The notes under the pieces are model-generated. The model was not told the origin of the DNA. It did no database searches and saw only the letters and a program-made list of their open reading frames with translations. Below, one piece after another: positions 28,027 through 40,974 of a stretch of 64,000 nt of DNA (positions are counted from its first letter, which is position 1; each line of letters begins with the position of its first letter). Made by a program: the position numbers and the translations under genes. Where the stretch lies: NCBI GenBank assembly GCA_002633025.1, contig NMRB01001401.1, positions 45,298 to 109,297 on the forward strand, in the 5' to 3' direction. This DNA is from Notospermus geniculatus. Lineage: Eukaryota > Nemertea > Pilidiophora > Heteronemertea > Lineidae.

Positions 28027-29020
28027 TATGCCACTTCCTTTATGGGTGCTTTGATGTTCAGGTGCTGAACTGTAAAAAGCGTGGTCCTTTGCTGGACACG
28101 TTTGCTGTGTGCTGTGTACATGTACACGCTTACTTTTGACTTCTTTCATGCACCAGCCTTTGGCATTTTAAGAATGTGTAAACTTCAGCTTTCCTCTGCG
28201 GGCCAGGAAAGGTATGCCATCAGGATATGGATTATATGTGTTTTAAAGTATTACATGCAAAATTTTGTACGCTGTAAAGTCATCGCAATCTGTGTCAACT
28301 GTCTTGACACAAATTTTCTCTGAAAAATTTTTCATTTAGTAACCCTTTTTCACAGAGGCTTTTACTGGATGCTCATCGACCCCCCGCCCCCCAGTCCAGC
28401 AGACGGTATCTTCTGTCAACGTTTTCTCGTGTCCAATGAAATTGCTTGAAAAATATTTGAAGAAAGGTTGTTCCTGTCAATCATCTGAACACTTTTTCTC
28501 CAAATTGACTGAAGAAAGGTTGTCCCTGTCAATCATCTTAACACTTTTTCTCCAAGGTGACAGAACCGAGTGGTTTTTCTGAGGACCAAGCCATCTATCG
28601 CCGAGACATTCAAATGTTGGCCGGATGCCGCAGCACGATTTCCATAACCTGCCAAATTGTGGCATGCGTCGGTCCACATGGCAGCAAGACGTTATCCACC
28701 TGGCTTGACGACGCAACGTATCTTGCTCTCCCTAGTATGGTAGTAATGTGGGCTGAAATGAACACATGTCGTTGCTTGCCCGTTAATTTTGCTCTTAGAC
28801 TTTTACATTGCAGAATCACCGTACTGAAAGTGTTGTATTGGGAATTTTGGATTTAGAAAACAAACTGTTTTTGGGACACCATGTAATGGACAGTACTGAG
28901 CCCAGGGTCGTTCCAGGCATTGAAAGAAGCGTTTTTTATTCTGTATCTAAGTGTATATACGTATTCTGATGATTTTTCACGACAGATGAGTTGCTCTTGT
29001 TGTAAATTGTAGTAGTTTAA

Positions 29021-30567
29021 TTACCGCCAACGCATCGTTGGCCGTTTAATCTCATCATAGAGGGAGACATTTATACTGAAGACTTTTGTATATAGTGCAG
29101 GTTGCTTACTGTCATTAAATATAGCAAGGTCCAATGAGAAAATACAGCCTTGTAGCAGATGTATTGAATTTATCTTTGTTCTGATTTCCTTTATTAAATC
29201 TATCTTGAATTCATGCTTGTGAACTCAGCACAGGTTTTGCTGATGTTCTGGTCCAAGGAAAAAGTCCCTTTCAAAACATAAAGGGAATTAGTCATCAGTC
29301 AGTAAAAGTGATATAAAGAAATAATTACGTGGCGCACAAAATTGACCACTTTAAATTGGAAATTTCTCAGAATTAGTGATTTAGATGAGCCCCTCCCACT
29401 CCGCTCGGGAATCAAACAGCACCTTGCCTCTACCCCCAGTAGGCAGCTTGGAGATCGACAGCATCATGTCAAGGTTGTCCCGCTATACTTTAGCATACGG
29501 ACGAAGCACACGAAGATTCCTGGGACGAGAGTGGTCGTACTGCTATTATATGATAATTCGCGCCCCTAGCCCACTCTCCCACGGAGGCCTACGGTCGTCT
29601 TCAACAATGTTGTGTCGTGGACGCTGCGCTGAAGAATGCTCGGTTCCCCTCTTTCGATAGGCTCGGCACGCATGGGCGGGCAAACCTAAAAACTTCACAG
29701 CACTTCCTATCAAATCATGGTGAATAAAAGATCGGATTTATCCACATGACTTGTCATTCATAACTGTACATCGTCGGTAGTTTTCCAGAGTGTTTCCCAC
29801 ATTATATATACGTTTGTATTCCCTCCAACGGGTGCCTGTCCTGAGAATCTCAGGTCATTTACGGTAGTACCTCCTGAGGCCATCCAACCACGTGCGAGAA
29901 GGGGAACGGTTGTGAACAACCTGGGCGGGTCGTCACGAAACTCCGATAGCACTAACAGTGCCTAACAGAGAGGTATGCAATGGCTTTTACCATTACAGAA
30001 TTTCTCTGTTAGGCCCTGTTAGTGCTATCGTAGTTTCGTGGCGGTCGCCCCTGGACGCGAGGATAATGGTGCCAATGTGTGCTGTTGCCAAATTTTCTTT
30101 AGGCTTTGATTCACGTGCTTCAAGACTCCTGAATTTGAATTGGGGGAAAGGTATAATGGGAGTAAGCCACGATGAGTGGTGATTGACCCATTTTACTCCA
30201 ATACGGGTTGGAGAGGTGACGTTTTCGCAGCGCAAATATTGTGGCTCGTCAGATTCCCGCGCCCGATCTTAGACATTCCTAAATACTCGGGACAATCTTT
30301 GTAGTCGCTTTGGAAGAGGGAGGCACTAGTAGGCGTCCCAAGACATTTTGCATAGGCCTAGCCTGGGGCAATGAGTTCTTTCACACGGTTGATTGGCAGT
30401 GGCCATGGTCTCACGCGAGGTAGGTAGACCTGAAGTATTAGCCATTCAAGTATACAATGTTTTTGAATGAAACATATACATGTTTCCATATATGACCACT
30501 TTAATTAATCTACTTTTTCCAGTTCTCACCAACGTACGTTGTGCGTAGGTGTGCAGCCTCGCTGGAA
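29021..30567. other. Intergenic region before the NRF-6-like array
   Basis: No supported exon. There is a hairpin at 29934-30040. The last roughly 50 bases (from ttctcaccaacgtacgttgt) are conserved upstream of all four array members and probably represent 5' UTR or promoter-proximal sequence. Confidence 0.6.
29934..30040. repeat. Hairpin, possible small foldback element
   Basis: Arms cacgaaactccgatagcact (29934 on) and agtgctatcgtagtttcgtg (ending 30040) pair over about 37 bases, with a spacer of about 33 bases. Confidence 0.65.
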
Positions 30568-33500
30568 ATGATGGCTCCCAACATATCCAAGGTTAAATGG
30601 ACGGCCATCCTTGGTCTGCTACTGGTGGCAAGTTCCGCGGCCCAGGATGTCAACATCACAGCTCCAACACGTGATGAATTCCTGGATGAAATTCTGAAGA
30701 TTGTGTTCACTGATTACGTCGATACTGCCTCCTATATGCTGAATTCGGTAAATAAGAACACGATTGCCAATGTCTCGGCACCATGTTTGGCGGACGTGAG
30801 GATCGTTCTTGCCGGGATAAAGGCGAAAGATGATTGGGCGATGAATAGTGAGTATGCCTGCCTGCACAATCTGGCAATGAAATTTCGCGTTTAGCTGTCA
30901 GAGACACATTTGCTGACTGTTGTTTCAAATTTGTATTCCAGTTTTGGACTCATTCGGAAAACCTCCGGCAGGGATAATGCTACCGGTACTAGTATTTAAG
31001 CAGATTTGGCTAGGGAACTTCGACCAGTGCAGGGCGTCGAAAATCGAGAATTCAAACACTGGTAACATCTACTGTCGAGTCAAACTGGCGTTCCCCGGTA
31101 CTCAGAAATTTGAGGTTGGTATATACATGTAGATCATTTAGAAACACTTGGTCCCGCTGGTTTATCCATGTGCATCTGATATCATAGCATTATATCTCTC
31201 TTTTTAGAAGAGTCTGCAAATCGGCCTCTGCATGCCTGGCAGCTGTAATGCTGCTGACACCAGGGAATTGACAAGGATTGGATTGCTAGCCTTCGAAAGG
31301 AAGCCCCTCTCCGAAAATGCTACATTCCAAGTGGTTGATAGCCAGTGTTCCCAGGATCACGTTCCGGTATTTAATTTTGTATCGACGAGGGTGATGATGT
31401 AAGTCAGTCCTTGCCAGAGTCAACCAACTAATGGAGCTTATTCTTTGACCTTTGGGAAACCACAAATTATACTTGTTTGTAAGCTTGACGAATTCTCCGT
31501 GGTGGTCAACGTTGTTTACATCAGATTATTAACCGGTGAATATGAGATTTTCATGCGAGTTGGAGAATTGCGGACTCGAACGTGACGTGGTTTTATCCAA
31601 TGGCATTTGAGAATATGGTTATAATAATGGCTGTTGATCCGTGTCATGTATCGAGCTAATGCACTTTCTATCAAAGTCATACGTATCTGTACCGTACAGC
31701 GTAGCCATCCAAAAAACAGCACAAAAACGGTCTTTCCTGATTGGGGTCTTCCTGAGGAAGACCCCAATCAGGGTCTTCCTCAGGAAGACCCCGATTGGGG
31801 TCAAAAATTTGCGAAATATTCGGGGACGACTTTCCGATTTATTGTACAAGGTAGCCAAATGTTTTCAGCGCCGTCCTCTGCCTTATTGGTATCTTAATGC
31901 TCGCCGGTACAATATGCGACCTGGTCCTGAAGGGGCAACAACCTGGCGGTTGCTGCTACAGAGGTTCCAAACGCGGTGCGTACGAGATGAGCCGGCAGCC
32001 CGAGAACGATGCTACCGTGCAGGGGGAGGAGATCAAATCAACAGATGTCGACGCGAATGACAGTGCGGAAAACGCCGAAGAGAAACGTCAAGGAGAAAAA
32101 ACATTAAGTAAAGTTTGTCCTCACTGTAGAGGTCTCTCTAAATAACAGGGTCTACGGCCACTTCGCCCTCGGACTAAATAGTCCGAAGGCGGAGCGACAT
32201 AAACCCTTGGTTCTTGATGGTTCAAGAGGTGTTTTCAGAGAGAATGAAAGGGACCTGAATTAAGGTAGTAATAACGCTACCTAGGGCCTACAGGTCAAAG
32301 TCGATTTCTTACTTCTGACAAGAAGCGAATTGGGCATAAAGGGAGCACTTTAAAAAGACTGCTTTCAAAGTCGACAAGTGACAACATTCTACGTTTCTTC
32401 TCACGTTCTCTTGCCTCCTCTTCCTTTGTTAGGCGTACCTTTGCGGTTTTTGCTCGCCTTCTCTGTTTACACCAACGGGAGGAAGATACTAGACACGCGC
32501 GTGTCCGACGCGACGTTGACATCACTTCATGGGATCCGATTTTTCACCATGGTGTGGATAATTCAGGGACACACATTCTTCTGGATAGAGATCTCACAAA
32601 ACTGGGGTATGTTCCAGCCGCTTTTAATATTTCAAATGGTCGACCTTGCGTCGGCAAAAAACAGGCGGCGATTGGCGTTTCCTGATTCACTTTGCGACTG
32701 AGCCACGGCTGGGCGAAAGCAGTCGCCGATAGTGTGACATGACTGCAGTGGCGTCTCACCTGCGACTATCAGAAAACCACTTACACAGACGCGCGAGCGC
32801 GCACGCACACACACACACACGCGCATACCCACGCACACACACACGAAGGCCAACTCATTCAGATCAGTGTTCGTGGTCACAGTTGCGACGTCATGGGGGG
32901 ACGCGTTTGGGCTCTGATAACTTCATCATCTTGTCATATTTTGTACATTTTCAGCAAATAGAGTAGATGTACTCACGTCGCTGGGATCTCCGTATTACCT
33001 GTGGATTATCAGCGGGAATCTTTCAGTTGATACGTTTTTTCTCCTGAGGTTTGTACCAGACACAGAAGCCTATTTATACACAGGCCCACATAGTTATTGA
33101 CCGTTATGTCTTGGATAGGGTAAAATTTGCTATTTTCATGTCACACATGCACCAAAGGTAGTTTGGGCGAGTCGAGTATGTAATGGACTCGAATAGGAGT
33201 TCACCTTTCGCGCTTGGCCCATAGGATATTTCGGCCACGATTGGCAAAGCAGGCCTGTTTGGAAAGGGCTCGGGCGAATGCGCACCAGTGGACATGGTAG
33301 ATGTAGGCTTGTAGGATGTGCATTTGCATGAAGAGGTAGCCTATACCTCGTCTCCAGGCTCTCTGATGATATAGGCCTACTCCTGAGGTATTTGTCACGA
33401 CAGACTGAATTGTTGATTTTTCAGTGGAACGCTCTTGGGGTATTTATTCTTCCCCGAAATGAAAAGACGAGGCGGACCAAGAAAGATCAACTGGCTTTAT

Positions 33501-36369
33501 TACTTCTTCCATCGTTGGTGGAGGTAGGACCGAATTAATCTCAGCATTGCATAAATATGTTGATGGTTGAGTTTGACAAGAAAATCGAAAAAAATATTTA
33601 TTGCTCGATGAAATAAATGGATGGCCAGGTTTCGAAGTTCACTGATCTTTGTTCAGTTTGGGAATCGGCCTGTAGTTAACGGGAGTCTTTCACGCAGCTC
33701 TCAGCCATCTGGTTTCCTTTCAGACTGACTCCAACATTATGGCTGGTGATGTTCACCTATATATATTTGTATCCACTATTTTACAACGGACCTCGCTATT
33801 CGCATGAGATCGGTGGCCCAGATTCTGACAGTTGCTTTAGAAATATATGGGCGAATCTTCTCTACCTCAACAATTACATTGGGGCTGTAAGTACAGTCGG
33901 CATCAACTACCCCAGGTTCCTCATTCTGAAGGTTTTTGAAGCTAGGCTTTTAGCCTCCTTCTGGCAATGGCGACACACGCAGAGCCTCTTTCTGGAAATG
34001 ACGACACACGCAGAGCCTCTAAATGAAGACACACGCAGAGCCCCTTTCTGGCCACGTCAGCGTGTTGGTGACATACGTTTTGTACAGTACATGAGTGGCC
34101 CGAATGAGCTGTCGAAACTCGTCGAGGAAGACGAGTTATGCGGCAAAAAGTACTTCCAAAATATAAACCGAGGAAAATATATGCAGACATCCACATATGC
34201 TGTTTGGAGGCACTCCAAATCGGCGAATTCAGTCAGCAATGTAAATGACACTTAGGCTTGCCTGTGGTGTTGTGGTCTTGATCATTTACGAAGTTCAACA
34301 AGGGAATGCTGATGAATTTGAAAACATTTTATTATAAATGTTTTGCTCAATTTGCGACTTTTTTATTCTGAGTCAGTAGCTGGACTCTCAACCCAACTGT
34401 CCATGTTTTACTTGCAGTGCATGGGTTGGAGCTGGTATTTGGCGTGCGAGTGGCAGTTTTACTGTGGCGCTCCGATAATATTCATCTGTTTCCACAGGTG
34501 AGTGGGAATTTCTTTCTGTCCAAACTTTCGGGGGGNATCAAGTTGTATAATGGTTGCCTTGCTGATTTTGCCACATAACATTTATTTTGTTCCTACCGGT
34601 AGGTCTTGGAAGCTCGGGCTCGCAAGCATCATCACCTCCGTATTGCTTCAGATCGCCAGCATACTTGTGATCATCATTCTTTCCCAACACGACACATCAT
34701 ATTATGGCGGCATGTACCATTTTGGTGTTTATGCTCTCGGACTCGGCCTAGGTTACCTTCTCAGAAAATACAAGGGGAAGAAGATCAGAATTAGTCGGGT
34801 ATGTGCATCCCATCGGAGTGACATCCAATTTTCGAATGGCTCAGGAAGACGGAAAACATATCACTTGACCCAGATGAGATCATTTTCTCGCGAGATCAGA
34901 AGAAACAAGACAGGGGCGCCCCCTGTGGGCTTCTTGTAAATCGGATTCGTCAGTATCCTACAACTTCGTCTTAAAGCCTAGGTCACAAATGCACCGGGGC
35001 CCGTACGATTTTCCCCACCCAGCGGCTTGCTTCGGATTTTAGAGACTGAAACTCGGATCTAAGATGAATCATGCCGAAATCGCCTCAATAGATAGGCGGA
35101 AAGTAGGCTGGATCAAACTGGGCACCGTAGAAATTGGCCAAAATGTCTGTTTTTACTCGCCGTACGGGCCCCGGAGTGGATATGTGACTGGGGTTTAGTT
35201 AGGCCTGTTGTTTCAAATAAAACACTAGTTCTTGATCTTTACAACTGTTTCCAGGGGAAACAAGCCCTCGCCTGGCTCTTGATGATATTTCTATGGTTTC
35301 CGATTTGGGGACCTTGGCAGAACATGGCCCCGGGAAACATATTTCTCACTGCCGGGATTATTGCAGTGAAGCGATGGTGGTGGGCCCTCGGCGTAGCTTG
35401 GATCATATTTGCATGCACCAATGGATATGGCGGTAAGGATATCTGTGCTACTGTTTTGGTGAGGTTATGGAAAGGGTACTAATGAAAGTGTCCAATGCTA
35501 AAAGTCCTTGAGCATCTACCATCTACCATTATATAAATTGTATCCAAACAATGATAGCTTCACCTGCTAAATAATATGGCAGTGCTGTCCGCCATTTATA
35601 AACGCAGATAGAGGTCAGAGGTCAGATGAGATGTTCGTTAGTGGCAGGGTCAACGGTGACATGTGATGTTGGAGACTACCGGTCGGCGCGGTCCATTGAG
35701 GTCCGCAATCAGATTTCCTCATGCTTGGTACTCATGGAACATGCTGATCAGGTAACTTCTAATTTCAGGATTTATCAATAAACTTCTGTCATGGCGAGCT
35801 CTAATCCCCCTCAGTCGGCTGACCTACTGCGCCTACTTGGTGCACCCCGTGCTGATGTACGTGTTTGAGCAAGGACGAAGGACACTTTTCTATGGCACTG
35901 ATATCTCGCTCGTAAGTAACGGAAGCTCTTGGATGATTACTGGATTTTGGCAACGGCCCGGGTTGACTTTAATACGACAGCGTTTAACAGGGGTATTGGC
36001 GAACAAGGGGCAGCGAAAAATATTACACCGTGCATCAATTTTCATTCAGTTTGGCTTTTTGGGGACTTCGCGAAAACTCTCTAATATTGGTATATTGCGT
36101 ATCAGAGTTTTGCATTTCATTTCCAGCACTACCTTATAACCGGGCATCTATTCAACTCGTATATCCTCGCCTTCTTCGTATCCTTGGCATTTGAGGCACC
36201 AATGATCGCACTAGACAAAGAGTTCTTCAAGTGTGGAGGGAGTAAATGTCGTAAGGGGCAGACTGATGCTGGGACTGCCGAAGCCAAAACTGGCGAAGGT
36301 GGTGAAATCAATGCGGGTTTTGTGGAAGCCAAAGATGTGAACGACTGCGAGGGTGAAATAAAAACATGA
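30568..36369 (+). CDS. nrf-6-like: NRF-6-like acyltransferase, array copy A (13 exons, intact)
   Basis: Exons: 30568-30847, 30942-31114, 31208-31398, 31869-32107, 32433-32606, 32955-33048, 33425-33523, 33724-33886, 34418-34497, 34603-34798, 35255-35432, 35769-35911 and 36127-36369. Phases join without a stop to give 750 residues. NRF-6 proteins are multipass membrane proteins of the acyltransferase-3 family; their substrates are poorly known. A signal peptide (TAILGLLLVASSAAQ) precedes a luminal Cys-rich NRF domain (residues about 25-210; LCMPGSC; N-glycosylation sites NIT, NVS). The first membrane helix (VLCLIGILMLAGTICDL) and an acidic linker follow, then the acyltransferase-3 core with the Arg-X10-His motif (R330 to H341 in GIRFFTMVWIIQGH), NWLYYFFHRWWRLTPTLWL and GWSWYLACEWQFYCG. 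The tail is polar. The exon 2 donor is the weaker gttggt. A one-base N gap (34536) lies in intron 9. The luminal loop in exon 10 is seven residues shorter than in B-D. Confidence 0.93.
31739..31793. repeat. Back-to-back palindromes in intron 3 of copy A
   Basis: gattggggtcttcc and ggaagaccccaatc flank three bases, immediately followed by a second palindrome, gggtcttcctcaggaagaccc. The same cctgaggaagacccc word occurs downstream of copies A (36472-36551) and B (43579-43657). Confidence 0.7.
32801..32844. repeat. CA-rich microsatellite in intron 5 of copy A
   Basis: An interrupted (CA)n tract with CG and TACC interruptions. Not present in the equivalent introns of copies C and D. Confidence 0.75.
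34536..34536. other. Single N in intron 9 of copy A
   Basis: A single ambiguous base after aactttcgggggg. Intron 9 here is about 105 bases, against about 455-475 in copies C and D. The N therefore probably marks a collapsed or unresolved stretch, not one missing base. Confidence 0.7.
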
Positions 36370-37982
36370 AGTGAAGAGATGTGTGGAATTGGAAAGATAT
36401 CGACAAAATAGAATTCGCTCTCTTACATGTATATAATACACTGCATTTTACTTACACTTCTTTTACTATTTTACACTTCTGGGATCTCAACTAGAAAGTG
36501 CCTGAGGAAGACCCCGGTTGGGGTCGAAATTTTGCAAAATTCGGAGACGACTTATATTTACTATATCATTTTGTGTGTCGTTTTTTGTGCTCTATTTTGG
36601 GTAATACTGTAGTATATGTGCACAGTTCATAGACATAGCTAACAGATGGCTACAATTCTTAAGAAATGTCGATTTACTCTCACTGAAAGCTTGCCCTATA
36701 TCGGTAAGGAAGACTGTTTGACATTTGAGAACTGTACTTTTCACCGGAGCATGATCAGGCCATAAATGGGTTTTTCTTCGGATTTATCATGAACTTGTTA
36801 TCCTTTTTCAATTATTTCTGTTTGTATGCTCTCTTTTACCCGCCGGCCATGGAGGATTTCCCATGGCCTCGTGGTTGGCGCGTTTGCTTCGTCGCTAGAA
36901 GTTTAAGCAACGTAAGCGCCATCACTGTACGTGGATGGGTGACCGGTGCGGGTATAATACACCCATAGAATATTCTCCATGAAGGGGAGGGACCTGCACC
37001 ACAGGCGTTCGTCCAGACGCATACTCCACGCAGCGTTGAATTTTTTTTGATACTTGGACGAAAATTTTAACACTGCCATTGACGCTAGATCGCAATCTTG
37101 AAAATCTTGACGCCATCGTCGGTGGGCTGGTCTATCACGTGACGCGAACTTCTTTTTCAAAATGGTATTCTTTGCAGAAAACAATATTTATCTTGTCGAA
37201 AATGAAACAGAATAACCTTATTATTACTTTATATCTACTCCACCGATGTTTGTATCGCTCTGTACCTTTATACACCTATCTTCAACGATCTATATTGCAA
37301 GCGCAGAAAACGACGTGATGGGTAACCGCTTTACAAATAGAAGAATTATACTGATCGCTCCGCGCGCGCACTACTTTTCAAGATGGAAACCTAGCGTCGC
37401 TACTAGTGGTGATATTCTCAGATATCGCCACCTAGCGTCAAGTTTGGTCCAACGCACTGGAGGGCCTACGCCCCTACTCATGACGTCATACTGATGTTCT
37501 CCGGATGGATTGTGCTATTGCTATTATTTCTTTGTATTATTCACAATTGATTGGCAATGCGACAACCCACCAATCCCCTTGTGCCCGGATGAGTTGATGA
37601 CCCATTTTATTCCAATAGGAGAATAACCGTTTGGCCTCTTTGGCCCAAGAACACAGTAGGCCTGCATGTAAGCTATCATCGACCGCTGTTCGTCGAGTAA
37701 ACGATATAGGTTTGCTTATCTGGCAGGAGTTATGCAGTTTCAGAGTGTTTCGCAAGTTTAAATAACTCTGGCTCGTAAGACCAATCCTATTGTCTGCCGC
37801 CACTTTGGAAGGAGGTAAGCGTCCCGATTGAGATTGGCCAGCGAGTTCTTTCAAATCTTTATGCCAGATGATTCCCAGAGCCTTGCTGCGGAAACTTTCT
37901 CACCACATTCATTCTACCTTTCCGATTGATTCTCACCAACGAACGTTGTGTGTAGTAGGTGTGCAGCCTAATATCGTTGGAA
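36370..37982. other. Spacer between array copies A and B
   Basis: Contains a repeat shared with the spacer after copy B (36472-36551) and sequence upstream of copy B that resembles that upstream of A and D (ggaaggaggtaagcgt, gagttctttca). No supported gene. Confidence 0.65.
36472..36551. repeat. Dispersed repeat after copy A (CCTGAGGAAGACCCC)
   Basis: This 80-base stretch (cacttctgg...gaccccggttggggtc...cggagacgact) matches 43579-43657 downstream of copy B. It is either a shared part of the duplicated unit or the end of a dispersed element. Confidence 0.65.
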
Positions 37983-40557
37983 ATGACGGCTCCCAACATA
38001 TCCAAGGTCAAATGGACGGCCATCCTTTGTCTGCTAGGCATACTGGTGACAAGTTCCTCGGCCCAGGATGTCAACATCACAGCTCCAACACGTGATGAAT
38101 TCCTGGATGAAATTCTGAAGATTGTGTTCACTGATTACGTCGATACTGCCTCCTATATGCTGAATTCGGTAAATAAGAACACGATTGCCAATGTCTCGGC
38201 ACCATGTTTGGCGGACGTGAGGATCCTTCTTGCGGGGATAAAGGCGAAAGATGATTGGGCGATGAACAGTGAGTATGCATAGGCCTAATCAATGTCTTGC
38301 AATATTGCATGGTAGAATGGGGATCCTACATGTAGCTACGATAGAGGGCAGCACACCGAAACCAGGTCCTCCAATGGGCGCCTTTTGTGTGGGAAATTGA
38401 TCAGGACCTGGATGTCAGTTTCATTTCAATAGTTTTAACCACTAGTGACACCTATAAAGGCAGTGAGCCTCGGTCCCCACTGTAACGTTTTTGAGTCGGT
38501 GTGGCCGTGTGACATTGCAATGGATTGACGGAATAAGGCGCGACTTGACAATGAGCGACACACAGAGAAACAGTGAATCTGTTTCCCAGTGTGCTCCAAA
38601 TAACTGAGACACATTTGCTGACTGTATATGTTGCAAATTTGTCTTCCAGTTTTGGACTCATTCGGAAAACCTCCGGCAGGGATAAAGCAATATAACCAGA
38701 TTTGGCTAGGGAACTTCGACCAGTGCAGGGCGTCGAAAGTCGAGAATTCGAACACTGGTAACATCTACTGTCAAGTCAAATTGGCGTTTCCTGGCACTAA
38801 GGATCTTGTTAGTATAGATCATTTAAAAATGCATGACTTTTCAGTTCTTGTCTTTACATGCCAGATGCAAGTCATGGACCATTCAGCTTTCTGTTCAGTG
38901 CGTATATTTGGTGCCAATCGTTGACTTCTGTGTGTGAAAAAAACCTTATGTGACTGTGGACTCGTCGGTGTCCTCGATTGGAAGCACGTCATGCAGACTC
39001 TGCATGAGTGTGCTGTCATTTTAATTACGTAAATTATGCAGTTTGTAGGTTATGACCCCAACTGAATAGGACCAAACGTGAAGTCCCCAGTTTGTCGATT
39101 TGCGACGGGCATGTTAGTTCTTGCTATGGGACATTCAGCTGTATCTTGCTACATGTACAAATAGACGTGAACCTTAGGCGTGTCCTCATTTGTGTAGTAC
39201 AGGGTGATGTGTCCGCATTTGACACAAGATGTGACTGCTGATCGCAGTAGCCTAGGCGCCGAATACGACTACAGTCATGTTGCCATCTTGAAATGCTTGG
39301 AATGGCAAGATTTCAGATTTCGCCTGTCGTTCTACGCTTCCAGCGGAAACTGAAGATGCGTGTTTGTCCATCTGCATCTGAGATTATAGTGCGATGTCTC
39401 TCTTTAGGAGAAGAGTCTGCAAACCGCCCTCTGCATGCCTGGCAGCTGCAATGCGGCTGACACCAAGAAATTGACAAGGATTGGATTGCTAGCCTTTGAA
39501 CGGAAGCCCCTCTCCGACAATGCTACATTCCAAGTGATTGAGAGCAAGTGTTCTAAGACTCATGTTCCGGTTTCAGGGTGGACCTGGGTGATGATGTAAG
39601 TCCTTGCCTTGCCAGAGTCAACCAACTGATGGAGCTATACATGTAGTTTATAATTTGGGAAACCACAAATTAAACCTGTTGGTAGTTGTAAGGTTGAAAA
39701 ATTTTCCGGAGAAGTTATTTTGATTGGTCAATATCAGATTTGCACTCGAGTTGGAGAATTGCTGACTCCAAAGTGACGTGGTTTAATCCTACGGTATTTG
39801 AGAAGTACATGTAAGTGGTTACTTGGCAAGCTATAATGCTTTCCGAATACAAAAAGTGGTCTTAGATGGCAGGGAATAATCTTGAATATTCACGACCACT
39901 GGGCAGCATGGGCCAATGAAAATAAATTTATCAAGAAAGCCATGCAACGGATGGCGTCCTTCAAAACGACCTGCCGGAAGTCACTTGGCCTATGAAGAAG
40001 ATGGCTCTTATTCTGCTGAAGAAATCTACGGGCACTTCTTCACGGACAAGAAAACATCCATTCAAAGGTCTCCATTATTAGAACTTGCCTTTAGTTTATG
40101 GTAAGCGTTATAGACACGGGAGACGATGTACATGTACATGTACATGTACGTACATCGTAGCCAAATGTTTTCAGCGCCGTTCTCTGCCTTATTGGTATCT
40201 TAATGCTCGCCGGTACAATATGCGACCTGGTCCTGAAGGGGCAACAACCTGGCGGTTGCTGCTACAGAGGTCCCAGAAGCCGTGCGTACGAGATGAGCGG
40301 GCAGCCCGAGAACGATGCTACCGTGCAGGGGGAGGAGATCAAATCAACAGATGTCGACGCGAATGACAGTGCGGCAAACGCCGAAGAGAAACGTCAAGGA
40401 GAAAAAACATTAAGTAAGTCCTTTCGCTTTTGCCTTCGGCCCCAGTGTTGGAGAATGTATGATTACATATATATATGCGTAGTCTCGCGCAGCTAGCCAT
40501 TATGTTCCATAATATTGCTACAGACCCCCCTCCCCCCCACCACCACCACCTCGCCCC

Positions 40558-40558
40558 N
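40558..40558. other. Single N marking the join where copy B exons 5-9 are missing
   Basis: The N falls between a C-rich low-complexity run of intron 4 and sequence equivalent to intron 9. In copies C and D, this interval spans about 2.0-2.4 kb. Confidence 0.8.
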
Positions 40559-40766
40559 AACTTTCTGGGAAGGGGGAGGCTATTCCGCAAGTAAAGACCT
40601 TGTCGTCGTGACGAGAGTCGTGATGTGGTCATAAAGATTCTGGAGTCACAACTGTACGTGTGTGGAAGTTATAAAACTAGGAGAGTTTTTATAGTTTTGA
40701 TCGGCTGCGACTACAGATCATCATTAGAACCAGGTTGCCGCCCAGCATCTTTCCAGCTACATGTAA

Positions 40767-40974
40767 AGGCCCGTTTACACATGCAACTTTTCATATGCAA
40801 CTTGTTGCATAAACCTGATGAAACCAAAACGTTTCATAAAAGTTGCATGTGTAAACGGATGTGCAACTTGTTGCAACTCGATCACGCTGGATGTTGCATC
40901 GATTTTTCTTCCGTCCCAGGTAGTTTGCAACAAGTTGCAAGTTGCAGCAACTTGCAACTTAGTGTAAACGGGCT
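40767..40974. mobile_element. Inverted-repeat element (GGCCCGTTTACAC ends) in copy B
   Basis: Ends ggcccgtttacacatgcaac and cttagtgtaaacgggc are inverted copies. The interior is built of repeated gttgcaactt-type words in both orientations. It lies in intron 9-equivalent sequence and is absent from copies A, C and D at this position. Confidence 0.7.

Larger units (their letters stand above)
24971..29020. repeat. Roughly 2-kb tandem duplication downstream of ARF6
   Basis: Unit 1 (24971 to about 26919) and unit 2 (27014 to about 29020) both run from ttgtgtgagtgaaattcact to aaattgtagtagttta. They are nearly identical over their length with small indels. A spacer of about 95 bases lies between them. 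I see no coding exon in either unit; open frames occur in both but differ by indels. Confidence 0.88.

Noticed and set aside
28557-28856. 99-codon frame in unit 2 of the 2-kb duplication
   Set aside because: The frame is broken by indels in unit 1, there is no recognisable domain, and codon pattern is not preserved.
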